64,000 nucleotides of DNA from Amylostereum areolatum (lineage: Eukaryota; Basidiomycota; Agaricomycetes; Russulales; Stereaceae). The stretch covers positions 434,001 to 498,000 of the forward strand of contig SAXG01000011.1 of assembly GCA_012932865.1 (NCBI GenBank), read 5' to 3'. The notes beneath the pieces were generated by a model. It had not been told where the DNA came from. It saw nothing but the letters and a program-made list of their open reading frames with translations, and ran no database searches. Shown here one piece after another: positions 24,101 to 35,330 of this stretch; position 1 is the stretch's first letter, and every line of letters starts with the position of its first letter. The position numbers and the translations under genes were made by a program.

Positions 24101-25520
24101 CTCGTTAGTCCTCGAAGGCTTCTTCAGGACCTTGTCGATCGAAGATTTGAGGTTCGTATTGAACGTCTTGAATAGATCTTCGAATAACAGGGCGAGAAGC
24201 TGGCCAGCCCTGTGGCGTTTCAACACGTAAGATCGCGGGGTTTCGGCCTACAGCGAAGAAGGGAGGCGGGCGCATACGTACAATTCGAGACGCTTGTTCC
24301 CTACATAGTCCCGGTCGTCCACCATCTTTTTGTCATCCATGGCCATGAGAACCCGTCTTGCCATGGTCGCCACGAATATAGCCTTCGATCTAAAATCAAG
24401 TCCGGCGACCGGAACATGTGCAAGAACGATGGTCGCGAGCGCTTCAAGAGCCTCTTCCCATGCAGGTCTTCGTGGGCCTACCACGCGACGGTTAACCTTG
24501 ACACGCGAGCCAATCCATTCCAAGGCTTGATGACGAGTGAAGATCCCCAGCTTAGCGGCGTCCTCCAGATTAGGAGCAAACGTGCTTTTATAAGCCTCCG
24601 AGTTACCGGCGGTGAGAAGAAGGATCTCCTTGTCCGATTGGATACCGAGAGCCTTGAGCGCGATGGCTATGGGCACGTCCTCGTGGATTGAGTTGTGACG
24701 AAGATAGATTTTCCCTTTTTGGTCGCGACGTACGTCTTGGACTTGAGGCCGCCGTGCGTGGACCTGTGTGGCGCGGCAATTGGCTCTTGGTGAGCGAAAA
24801 GCGCGGAGACGCGACGGCCGGCGTTACGCACGATGTACAGGATGCTTGAACGATGCCTTTAACCGGGTCGGTCTCGACGATGATTCGGTTCTTGCTAAGC
24901 TGCTCTTGGACCAGGATAACCTTCTCTGTCCCCTTCACGACAAAATAACCTCCGGGATCCAACGGGCACTCGGACATACGCGCCAACTCAGCCTCTGAGC
25001 GCCCTGTGAGCACACACTTGTTGCTGCGGAGCATGATGGGTATGCGGCCGATGTTGACGTTTGCCCTCCGGACGACATTCTTGCCCCGAGTGTATTGAAT
25101 GGTGACGAGGATGGGAGCACTGTAGGTGGTGTCGCGTAGCCGGCATTCATGAGGGGTGACGCTCTTGTCAATTGCATGTGCGTCTGTACGGTCAGGAAAG
25201 CCGATATTAATGTCGGTGTACTTGAGCCAGAAACGAGGGTCGACGTCCGAGGTGACCTTGTTGTTTGCTTTGAGGATGTTCTTGATGTCCACGTCCACGA
25301 AGTAGTTGAAAGAGTCAACATGTTGCTTGACAAGGCCCTTTATTTTGAGAAACGCAGGCAGAAGCAGCCATTTGTCCTGCGCGAAGGTGTCGGGCGGTGT
25401 AGACGACGTAGGTTTTAGTGGACGCACCTCGACATTTTTTACAGGGTCCACCAAGCCAAGCCCCCGCCATTCCGTGCGATTTAGTTGATCCCACTCCTCA
25501 TCCTCCATTCCTTGGGCCAT
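21128..25520 (-). CDS. RPC2: RNA polymerase III second-largest subunit RPC2 (Rpc128)
   Basis: Fourteen exons on the minus strand cover the whole subunit (about 1153 residues after one indel correction): 25520-24832, 24763-24282, 24209-23728, 23654-23401, 23345-22905, 22852-22773, 22720-22308, 22246-22173, 22097-22044, 21956-21831, 21754-21748, 21680-21644, 21526-21253, 21175-21128. Diagnostic blocks include [80 protein letters not shown], the catalytic-core [26 protein letters not shown] and the C-terminal zinc site CEACG...CPYC. RPC2 forms half of the Pol III active centre, which makes tRNA and 5S rRNA in the nucleus. Exon 11 is only seven nucleotides. The intron at 23400-23346 has a GC donor. 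Exon 2 lacks one A in the run near 24709-24720, breaking the frame between VATKKGK and IYLRHN. A predictor might hide this with a downstream GTAACG donor in intron 1. Confidence 0.94.
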
Positions 25521-25855
25521 GTATCATAGGTCCCCCACGAAAACAGTCAGGTAGATAGGGAGAGATGGTGGGGAATCGAAGTACGGTATTTAATTGAACG
25601 CTAAGAATCATGTAAAAGATCACGTGACCGTCTACAGCCGCTCTCACGAGTCTCAGTCAGCTCAGCCTCTCTTAAATCTCCCCGACCCAACGGACTAAGT
25701 ATCTTAGACAGCTTGAAACGATCCAGAAGAAAAAAGGGGAGAGACCCCTGGGGCTGACACGAAAGCGATCAAGTTGATTCTTAGATCGCATCGCAAAGAC
25801 AGTGAGTATACAACACCCGCCCCCCTTCGTCACGACAAACAGCCCTTGCGATAGG
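25521..25855. other. short spacer: RPC2 upstream region and NOC2 3' flank
   Basis: Both flanking genes are on the minus strand, so this 335-bp interval must contain the NOC2 transcript end and the RPC2 promoter. It is AT-richer than the genes around it. No further gene is seen. Confidence 0.5.
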
Positions 25856-28539
25856 CTAATCTTCCAAAATCTCATTCTCGCCATCTCTCGCCTTAAACAC
25901 TCAATTAGCCTCCCAGAAGTATTAGAAAGAGCAAGCCGAAACATACCTTCTCAACGAGCTTTCTTCTCTTGTCTCTTGCCTTCCGCTGTACCTTCGAGTA
26001 CTTCCCCAACGGCGACTCATCCACCGACACCGCCTCCTCCCATGCCCCCACCTCCTTCATCTGGCCAGGCGCAAACATGACCCCAGTCCTTTTCGTCGTC
26101 ATCCATCGCGCGCTCTCCTCCACGCGCTCCACGAACCCTTTGATGATCCCCGCCTCCTTCCCTATCCCCGGCCGCGACTTGGCGGACTTGAGCGTCTTGC
26201 GTAGAATCACGGTGATAGGGACGACGACCTCGGGGAACGCAATGCTCGCGTGGACTGCGCGTGTCGTGAGCCATTCGGCGAAGAGGAACGCGCCTTCCTC
26301 CGCGAGGCTCTCCGTATACACGCGTGTGCTGAGGTATTGCTGGGGTGCGCGGATGTTCGTCTCGAAGTCAAGCGGTCGAACGGTGGAGGATTTGGGTTTG
26401 GAGCCCGTGAGGACGGAGGTCAAGATGGGAAGAAGGTGCGGTGCCAGTGGGATATAGGTATGGGTGTGATTTGAAAGGTGTACCAGGGAGCGGGCCATAT
26501 GCATGTGGAAGGGATAGGAGCGAGAGTGGGAAAGGAGTCTATGCACAAAGTCAGCTTTTGAACGCGGAAAACGAATGCGAAAGCGCATACTTGATTGCAC
26601 CAGTCGCGACCTGGACGAAGGGGTAGATCAGGGGTTGTAGATCACTCTGAGCGCCGCGTTGCGCAACCGCCTGTACGTCGCATGCCCTGGCGAGAACGAT
26701 TGACCAAAAGTCAATGCTGTGCACGAATTGCCAGTTGTAAACCTGCTTGTACGACTCCTGTGGTACGAAGTGAGCAAGGCCTTCGGCATGCACCACGAGA
26801 AACAAACCTTGGTCTTCATCTTCATGCTCGTGCGCAGGTGGATGGCCAATTGGCGAACGTATCCGAAGGCATGCTGGTAAGCCGCGGCGTGATTCAGGCA
26901 GAAGATCTCCGAAGCCGAGTTCTTCATCAAGGTTATGGACGGGAGGGTGTGTACGCTTGTGGATTTTGACGAGCGGATGAGGGTAAGGTATGTACTCTGG
27001 GCGACATGAGTACAGGATGACGATAATTGCACAGAGACGCACCTTGAGCACCATGTCCATGATGGACTCGTCCGGGGCCGAGGCTAACTTTCGGACCGCA
27101 AGGAAGGCAGCGATCCGCACGCTGTCGCCCGCCGTTGACCACAGGTCCAAACAAGACTACGCCGTCAATCAGAAAGGGTGGACAGACTTCAAAGAAGGAT
27201 ACGTACCTTGAGGTACATCTTGACTGTCCTTCGGCTACTGACGATGTATGGCACGAGCTTGGCACTCTCGTTCATTGCCATCTTAACTGTCTCTGGGTCG
27301 GACAGCTGCGACACGATGTGGATAATGTTGTGGAAGTAAGATAGAATCATCTTCTGCAGCGTCTTCAGCTTTTGTGTTTGTGTTGGCGCTTTGCTGAACC
27401 CAACAGGGGTAAGCAATGGCAATGCGAGAAGGTGGGGCAGAAGGACGATGTACGCACAATTTGCCGTTGGGCAACGTCTTGTAAGGGACATGGTGGGCCA
27501 ATACGACCGGCGTGTAAGTCAACGCAGTTGTGATCAACTTGTTGTATACTGGATCGATATGTTACGGCGGAGTTATATGGATATCAAGGATTGGGCGTAC
27601 TGGAGGAGGAATCGATCGTCCATGCGGTGACTTGGTCCTCCTCGTTCATATGTGCCGCTGACCGGAAGGCAATAAGCAACTTTCGTAGTGCGCGAAGCGA
27701 CCGTTGCTACAAAACAGAACTAGGAGATCAACATCATTGCACACCATGGAGCGAACTGCACATACCTCCAGAAGTGCCTTTTGCCACTTCTTCAAAATTT
27801 GAGACGTGAGCACGGGTGTTTTATCCTCCTCCATTTCTACATCCTCCTCCTCCTCCTCCTCCTCGTCTAGGTCTATATCTGCCCCCGTGTTGTCGAAATC
27901 GAGGAGTTCGGCGTCATTTTCTTGGAGGTATTTGTAGAACTCGGGGTCCTTCTCCGCAAGCTTAGAGAGTTCATCCATATGCATGGCGCCCTCGTCATCT
28001 ACATCCACATGAGAGGCGGAACGATCGACGATAAAGAGACCGCACCGTCAAGGTCATCCACAGACGCGAACGACGCGTCGTCGTCTTCGTCGTCCGCTTC
28101 ATCTTCATCCTCGTCCTCGTCTTCCTCACCTCCTGAGTCCTGCAGAAGCAATCAAGCAATCAAAAAAAAACAGAGAGAGTATGACTTGGATACGGCACGT
28201 ACTTCGTCATCCTCGTCATTTTCCATGAAGCCGCCTCCTAAGAAGTCATCTACAGACATGCCCTTGAATCTGCCCAGGGTCAGAAGCAGCACCTCCAAAC
28301 AAGACAAGAGCATACTTTTTCGAGCCCTTCTCCACATCGCCCTCCTCTTCATCCTCGCCATCGTCCCCGCCATCCTTGTCGACATGCTCCCGCTCTTTGC
28401 CCTTCGCATTGCGCTTCCCCGCGCCCTTCCTCTCGATTTTCTTCTTGATCTGCTGGTGCTTTCGTCGCGACTGGATCTTCTTCTGAAGCTGGCCACTCGA
28501 CGCAAACTTCCGCGTCGCTTTTGTGGAGTTTTTAGCCAT
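25856..28539 (-). CDS. NOC2: nucleolar complex protein 2 (Noc2), 60S ribosome biogenesis
   Basis: Twelve exons on the minus strand (28539-28316, 28269-28203, 28139-28046, 27998-27766, 27706-27601, 27548-27458, 27393-27207, 27156-27043, 26996-26808, 26757-26591, 26538-25947, 25891-25856) give 699 residues, the usual length. The N-terminus is Lys/Arg-rich, then strongly Asp/Glu-rich. The Noc2 core follows: LSKLAEKDPEFYKYLQEND, LRKLLIAFRSAAHM, LMKNSASEIFCLNHAAAYQ, YKQVYNWQFVHSIDFWS, IPLAPHLLPILTSVL, then the conserved C-terminal YLSTRVYTESLAEEGAFLFAE region. Noc2 forms complexes with Noc1 and then Noc3 that carry pre-60S particles from nucleolus to nucleoplasm. The last exon of 36 nt supplies the family-like ending (KARDGENEILED). 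A short basic N-terminal extension is possible if translation starts upstream, but the chosen ATG fits the family. All phases close. Confidence 0.93.
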
Positions 28540-28889
28540 GACGGAGAGGTGAAGTTGAGGAGTGGGGAACTGGTGAGTCGCACGCCGCGGCGCATGAAAT
28601 TTCACTTAGACTTCTCGGAAGATGCCGATTTTCCGTAGTACTACTCCCATGTGCCGGTATTACTTACATCATGGGCGACAACACCTCTCCGGTACGACCC
28701 TTACACCGAACGAGGTACACGCAGTTCTGTGCATGCATATGGTACATACCTATACGCAAATGCAAGAGATCTCAAAGTTGGTTCAAAATATACTCCCGCA
28801 GAGGTGAGATATTACACGAGGTACCAAGGTGATGGCAACGAGCTGCTTATCTGTTTCAGAATGCATACATGGTCGGAAGCTAGACATGG

Positions 28890-31140
28890 CTAGCTAGTGG
28901 CCACCCTCGGAACTCGACCTGCACCCACTCGTGCATCAGTTTCTGGCAAGTACCTCGACCAAACCGTGTTGGGATGGCTGAGGGCATGGTACGTATCTTT
29001 GGACATGAAGGCGTCTGCACTAGTCACTGATAGTTCACACCTGTGGAGTTGTTGTGTGAAAGCGCAAAGAAACGGGGGCCGCCCTTGGCCGCGGACATTG
29101 GACACCTGGATGCGCCAGTGGACGGCCGTAGACAGGGGGTTCGGATGAGCATGAGGCTAATGGGATCCGTGTAACCGCGTGAGCCAATCGAGTGAGCGGG
29201 GCATGTCGTCCAGCCAATGACAGACGACTGGGGTTACGCTGTCGACACATCCTCCCCGATAGGCCAATACCACAGAACCGGGCGAGCGACTCGAGCCGCC
29301 AATTACGTGCGACACGCGTGCGCAGTGCGCACGGATTCATGCATTCATGTCGCTACCCTAGGCTACCCTTCGCGCCGTTCGAGAAGGTCCTTATCGACCG
29401 GATCGTACCGAGGAGCAGGTTGCGGTCGACCAGCTGAGCCCCGTCGGACGGTCGCATCGGGGGGTGAGGAAAGTGATGTCGTTCGCGCCAGTGCAGCGTG
29501 CGTTCATTTCCACCGGCGACGGCGCTAGACGCGAACGTCGTCGAACCCGCATACTAGGCTCGGTTTCCTCTGAATTCTTCAGGTTCGACTGGGTCGTTTC
29601 GATCGTCTGCTCTGAGATGACCGCAGCTTCTTCCTGACCTGCAACCTGCCTGTACCTATACCACGGGAATCGTCTCGTTTGGTGACATGTACCTGGGAGG
29701 GACGGAGTAATCTCGGAAACCACATAAACTGCAGAAGTGATCCGAGCAGAGGTGACTTATGGCAAGAAAATGGTCAGTTTAACGGGTTTGGGTAAGATAC
29801 TATTTTCTAAAATTCAGCGTCACAGGCCAATATGTAACTTGCTTGCGAACTGAAACGATCAGCGCAGAGGAGGTTAGCCGATTGGATGAGCTCGTGATCA
29901 CGATGCAGACCAAACACCACAGGGATGCCTGGCTTTAATAGTTGTAAACAAGCTTCGAGACACGCGCGGCCCCTCGGCGACTGTAGGCTGGCAAGTTGTG
30001 CCCCACTGCGAGGCGGAGAAAACAGACGCAGCGACCCAAGGAATTTAGTAGGCGTTTCAGGGCTAGAAACGAACCGACAAGTGACATTGGCCTCTTGAGC
30101 CTCGGTGGTTTTGAGTCTATACCACGGCGCGCGGAGGTGTGACGCTGATGTGCCAAGATAGATAGAGTTGTCGCGGCCTCCCTGGAACAAGGCGCGGCAG
30201 GGCGCACGCCTGCTTGAAGAGGTCAACAACGGAGACATCCAATTGAATGCGCCTCCCACGACCCGTCTATGTCTGCCATGGTCTTTCGCGGTGCTCCTGG
30301 TTCGTCGGAAGGAAGACCTGGACCGGGCCCAAGTTACAGCGAAAGGAAACTCGCATGACTGGACTGTTCGAAGTCGTGAACGGCGGAGGACGCGAGGAGG
30401 CCGGTCTGCGCGGCGACAGGAGCGGCCACCGTACCGTGTCCCATATGTTCTATTTGTGGCGATGTTGGCTGACTCGGCGCACATTGCGAGAATATGAATA
30501 ATATGGGTTAGTGGAAAGGAATCGTGTTGGGATCACGTTCTGAATTCTGAGACGTACACAGGACGAGTACGTATCATATATCATAGGTCGAACGCTGGTA
30601 AACTTACCCACAAGTTCAAATCCGACGTCGAGCGCTGAGCGCTGGACGAGAACCCGGTTGTGCATTGCTGGTTAGGGATCGCGCGAACACTAAGCACCTA
30701 CTACTAGAGGAGAGCAGCTTCCAGTTCGAGTACCTCGGAGGAGAGAAGAGCTTGGGGAGCAGTGATACCTTCTTCTGTAAGTTTCCGTGACGAGCGGTGG
30801 TTTGTGGAGGCCCACCAGGAGGCCCACCAGGAGGACGTCGGGGAAGCTGTCGAGTCGCTTCTAATTCAACTGGATCATCATCACGTCCGGACGCGAGCGA
30901 CCCCTCGAGCCTCAGGTCGAGGACCGGTTTGTTCAGGGTACCTCCTAAGTCTTAAGAACGCAACAACTTGAAAAGAGGCCACGGGAGGTTTCGGCCGGCC
31001 CCTGCCGATATGTTGCACCAATGACGTTGCCTTGGCCGTTCCAAATTCAAGTTTGGAACGACGCCACGAAGTGTGACATACATACTGAGCGCTGAGCATG
31101 CGACTCGATGCGATCTCCCCGCCAAACCTACCCATCTTCG
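28890..31140 (-). repeat. dispersed degenerate repeat, copy 2 (inverted relative to copy 1)
   Basis: This is the longer of two related copies. Blocks collinear with copy 1, in reverse orientation, run from about 31120 down to about 29200. Roughly 600 bases around 29450-30080 have no counterpart in copy 1, so copy 2 carries an insertion or copy 1 a deletion. Short frames show no transposon proteins. The orientation places 22 kb of genes (HSPA12-like to NOC2) between inverted copies. The boundaries are approximate. Confidence 0.6.
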
Positions 31141-32270
31141 TGATTAGCTGTCTATCCTGGGGTATTCGCACGTCCATGAACGCCAGTGCATACCCCTATT
31201 TGATGTCGCCAAACGTGAGCCGAATGGAGGATGGCGATGATCAGAGCAGGGCGTACGACATACGGATCTCGATGGTGACAGCTTTTCGTAAACCTTCGGG
31301 CACAGAAAAGGGTGCACGTATCAATCACTTCGCGTCCAGGAATATTCCTCGGAATGGAAGACGGAGACGATCGTCTGTGAAGGCAGGAAGGCTTCTCTCC
31401 ACCACCATCGGTGAAAAGGGAATGGCACTCGTAAGAGGATAGCTTCGCGGAATTTGCCAATCGCCGCGGAACATGTGTTGCAGAACGGGAAACATGGCGA
31501 CTTTCCTGGGCATGGGTCGAGACAGGTTTACGAAAGTTCATGACAGCGAAGCGAGCCACGTACCACCTTACAGGCGATACCCCAGCAACACGCGGGTTCT
31601 CTCGGAATATCTTTCAGTTCGGCGCTGAGTGAGATACAAAACCGGAGCTCCGTCGAGGCTCGCCGCGCGCGGGGCTTCTGAAGTTGCGGGCTTTGTGTCG
31701 TAGATTCAGGGACAATTCCAGCGGACATGATAGTGGCGGAGAAAAGGGAGGCGGAGAGTCGCATTAGACGTGTCTACCATGTACCAAGGGCGCCTGCCTT
31801 TGCGATTCACCTCGAGCATGGGCAGTGCCGTCGATGAGGAGACCTGCCGGGAGACAGTGGATGTTGAGATGTTGAGATCCATGCCTTCAGGGTCTCGGAC
31901 ACTAGTTGCGAGTCAGCGATAAGTCGTAGATATGCGAGAAGATCGGCACCTGCAAGAATCGCAGTCTGCTACTAGTAGGAAGAAGACGATGGCTTCAGTA
32001 GAAGCCTTTCAATGATTGCTGATTTATGAATCTCGTGCACAAGTGTTCTCGCCGTATTTGTGAAGACTTGTTATCTGCGGGTTATTGTATCCTGAGGCCT
32101 GAGGTCTGAGGGCTCGCAAGCGGGAGGAAAGCAAGTCGGACGAGGTCTGATGAGGTGGACGTCCGGCCGGGAGCCTGGAGGGGTCGAGATTCAATCTCCG
32201 AAGACATTGTTTCGGCACTTTCCGTACTTGCCGCAAGCGAGTCCCACGGCGAACATCGTCGGCGACAGCG
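31141..32270. other. gene-poor spacer upstream of the 32.3-kb gene
   Basis: No supported gene. It contains the presumed promoter of the small gene at 32271. Several frames near 100 codons on both strands lack any recognisable feature. Confidence 0.45.
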
Positions 32271-32643
32271 ATGGCGATCAAGACAGCACTTTCGAACCAG
32301 CTTCGGCACCTGGCAGAGAAATGGCCGGCAGACCCACTTCGTCCCAACTTACAGCTCAAAACGTTTCTCACCTCCCTTGCCGAGCATCCAAACCTCACCC
32401 CGAACGCGGTGCACGCCGTGCGTTCTCTCCATGAGAACCGTTTCGCGCACAAGGTTCGTGCCTCCAGGTCTACCCGCGCCGATCGTCTATTCACACCCGT
32501 TGCGTTTTCAGTTCCCTGTGCCAGAGACCGTGATGAAGCCCGCTTCCATGCCTCTCCACTACGAACGTCTCGCCGAAGGCTACGCGAAGAGTCTCCAGGG
32601 CATAGGACGGCCGTGGTGGAAGATCTTCTTCGGAGTGTGGTGA
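32271..32643 (+). CDS. small protein resembling cytochrome bc1 assembly factor UQCC2/Cbp6
   Basis: Two exons (32271-32453 and 32512-32643, 58-nt intron, phase 0) encode 104 residues. The sequence begins MAIKTALSNQLRHLAEKWP, continues with LQLKTFLTSLAEHP and ends GIGRPWWKIFFGVW. Length, a helical leucine-rich N-terminal half with the EKWP element, and the small basic character resemble the UQCC2/Cbp6 group, which bind newly made cytochrome b in the mitochondrion. The resemblance is by eye, and no strict signature exists for this family. The gene itself is well supported by its intron, both consensus splice sites and a compact open frame. Its name should be treated as tentative. Confidence 0.55.
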
Positions 32644-33521
32644 CCCTCGGTCGGAAGCCTGGGGCGGATTGTCCTCATGCATGCTTCTCAATGGTGCGCT
32701 CGGGGTGCGGGTGGCGGAGTGTGGAGGGCAATTCAGTGGGTGTCGGGATTGAAAAGGCGTATGACGCCGTCTCTGTACGTGACATATAACCCCTCCCGCT
32801 GCCCCTCCCCCCCTCCGCCTCGTGTCCTCTTTTCCCCCTACGCTCGCACTGCCAGGACCTGACGGATCTACCCTATCCGACCATCCATACAAAGCTATCC
32901 ACCCCCGTCTTTCATTTCGGGTAGCATATTCACTTTCTCTGTACAGACCCATACTTCCACTCAATCTTAATCTTGCTTGGCGACGTCTCGGCCTATATTA
33001 TAGCATTATGATACATACAAGGTTTCAGACTGGTCCGATCCGCTTGTCCAGTGACCTCGCCCTGCTCTTCCCGCTTAATCGAAGCCTCGTTGAAGCCCTG
33101 GGGATCATTTCGTCTTCTTCGCCACGTGCAAGATGCAGGGCACCGCCAGGTCGAACTTGGACGGGGAGTCGGCGTCGAGCGCCTGACTGTACAATTACCT
33201 ACCCTATCTCACACCTCGATGAGCCACTTGGTCACACGTTCTCTGTACTCTGTTCTGTAGGGTCGAAGCGTGTGCCCTCGTCGGCCTCACACAGCACAAA
33301 TCCGCGCGCGTTTGTTGCCTTTTCCGCGCGGCAGGCTCGTCATTCACATGTTGCTTTCTAGTTTGCGGGCGAGACGGTGATACATACAGTAAATTGAACG
33401 AGCGTCGGAACATGGCCCGAGCTGTCAGTGTACATACTAGAACACAATATAAGGGCGACGTGGTGCATGGTTCGTGAAGGGCGGCAGACATTGGGAGCAC
33501 ATAAACTCGCTCCTGTCCCGT
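32644..33521. other. intergenic spacer, no supported gene
   Basis: It lies between the 3' end of the small plus-strand gene and the 3' end of the minus-strand F-box gene (a convergent pair). No domain-bearing frame is visible. Confidence 0.5.
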
Positions 33522-35285
33522 CTATCTCCAGAGGCGATGCTCTCCAGAGGCGTATCCTCTAGGTACAACCTTCACATCCAGGTCGTCCATCCAAGGTTCC
33601 CGGCTCGTCCTCTGCCGCTTGAATGTCCCTTTGTCGACATACAGCGTGCCGATGCGATGGCCCGCTGCACCACGCAAGGCAAGCATCGACCGAAGAGCCC
33701 CTTCGACTGAGGGATCGGATTCGCCTTCTGAGGGCGCGCTGCGCAGGCCAATATTGGGAAGCGCGAGCGACGACAGCGACGGAAAGTATACTTCCCCGCC
33801 TGCGTCGAGTTCGAGTGCGCGAATGAAGGAGGCCAACTTGTCTGCGCCGCACTTTCCGGCGAGACGGAGATGCTCCACGCTCGCAACGTGTACGAAGGCC
33901 TGAGGGGTGCTCAGCGGGAACAGGACGTCGCTATCGCTGATGTTGTCAGAAATTGCGAAGGAGAGAGCGCGGACGGCCGTCGGAGGCGCTGCTGCGAGGA
34001 GGTGCTCTGCGAGGGACCGTTCGACCTTCCAAGTCTTGCCCTCGATGACGAGACTGCGGTCGAAAGAATGAGATAGAGGGTGGGCGAGAGATTCGGGAGG
34101 AACGGCATCGTAAGACGAGCTGATGCACAGCCAGTGTAAGTTGAACGACATAAACATGGTCCCGAACGACGCAGAATGGTCGCAAGAGACGAGGTTGAAG
34201 AGCGAGACAACCTCCTGATTCCACTCATCGCCGGAGTTAGCGGCGTCCTGAAACATCTTGACGTGGACCGTCGCCGTGGATGGGACGTTGACGAAGGAGA
34301 GGAAAGACGTAACAACGCCAACGGAGACCCCTCCGAGACGGATGTACTTCAATTCTGGAAGGGCGACACGCTCGGACCACGCCTCATCTTCACGCACCTT
34401 CGTGGGAAAGCATCCGACCAGGGTGAGCATCGTGATGGCGCGCGCGCGGTGCAAAAGGGCGAGAATGTTCGAGAGGGTGGGATGCTGCCGGTATCGCCAG
34501 AGACTGGGGTTATACTCGATCGCGAGGTTGGTAAGGCTGTCAAAGAGGGACGAAGCCCAGGGGATTCCGAACGCCTCCGTCGCGGAGAACCGGACGAGTT
34601 TGGGCGCATGTCCGTCGAACAGCGGGAACCGGAGGGGGAGTGCATCGGCGAACCTACGACCCGGAATCGCGATTTCGAACTGCTCTAGGAGCGGAGCGGG
34701 ATGGGCGAGGAAGTTGTACGCTTCGTCTTTGGAGGGTCCTGTGTACTTGATGGCGAGCGAGCGCACCCTGGCCATGACGTCGCCCGATATGCACACCAGC
34801 CTTTCCGTAGAGGGGACGCGAAGATCGAGGGCGGCCGCTTGACTGCGTCGTAGGATCTCAGCGGTCCATTGGGCGTTGACGCCCGGGATGAAAGCGCGCC
34901 ACAGCGTTGCGTCGATCAAGGCCGCGTACCGCCAGCGTCGACAAACATGGGTGACCTTAGCCCAGCCGAGGGTCCCCCGCTGTTCGCAAAGTGACGAGGA
35001 TGAAGAATGGTCTGAGGTGTCTGACGTTTCGTCGTCGTCGTCGTTCTCGCAGTCCTCGTCTTCAGAGATGTACCAGGACAGCTCGCCGACGATGATGTCT
35101 TTGTCGTTGTCGCATCCGCCTAGGGGTTCTTCTCGACATAATTCTGCGAAAATGCGACACAGAAGCTCGGGAGGAAGCGCGTACACCGGGGACGGGGACG
35201 GCGGGAGATCGATGGACTCCTCGGGCATCTCGGGCTCGTCGTAGCTCGTTCCTTCACTGTCTGTTAGAGGCTCGTCGTCAGACAT
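33522..35285 (-). CDS. F-box protein (cassette copy A)
   Basis: A single uninterrupted exon of 587 residues. After an acidic N-terminus comes the F-box: VYALPPELLCRIFAEL, an Asp/Glu/Ser-rich insert of about 50 residues, then GWAKVTHVCRRWRYAALIDATLW. The rest is a leucine-rich helical region typical of Agaricomycete F-box families. F-box proteins link substrates to Skp1-cullin ligases. The start ATG at 35285 lies just 45 nt after the stop codon of the upstream oxygenase gene, in the same frame, with 15 open codons between. That spacing leaves no room for a normal promoter and suggests co-transcription, stop-codon readthrough or descent from a fused gene. A diverged copy lies at 54094-56020. 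No substrate can be predicted. Confidence 0.85.
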   Translation of the reverse strand: MSDDEPLTDSEGTSYDEPEMPEESIDLPPSPSPVYALPPELLCRIFAELCREEPLGGCDNDKDIIVGELSWYISEDEDCENDDDDETSDTSDHSSSSSLCEQRGTLGWAKVTHVCRRWRYAALIDATLWRAFIPGVNAQWTAEILRRSQAAALDLRVPSTERLVCISGDVMARVRSLAIKYTGPSKDEAYNFLAHPAPLLEQFEIAIPGRRFADALPLRFPLFDGHAPKLVRFSATEAFGIPWASSLFDSLTNLAIEYNPSLWRYRQHPTLSNILALLHRARAITMLTLVGCFPTKVREDEAWSERVALPELKYIRLGGVSVGVVTSFLSFVNVPSTATVHVKMFQDAANSGDEWNQEVVSLFNLVSCDHSASFGTMFMSFNLHWLCISSSYDAVPPESLAHPLSHSFDRSLVIEGKTWKVERSLAEHLLAAAPPTAVRALSFAISDNISDSDVLFPLSTPQAFVHVASVEHLRLAGKCGADKLASFIRALELDAGGEVYFPSLSSLALPNIGLRSAPSEGESDPSVEGALRSMLALRGAAGHRIGTLYVDKGTFKRQRTSREPWMDDLDVKVVPRGYASGEHRLWR

Positions 35286-35330
35286 GAGTGGGGGCTCTGT
35301 ATAAGAGGTGCCGCTGCAAATCGTGCAATG

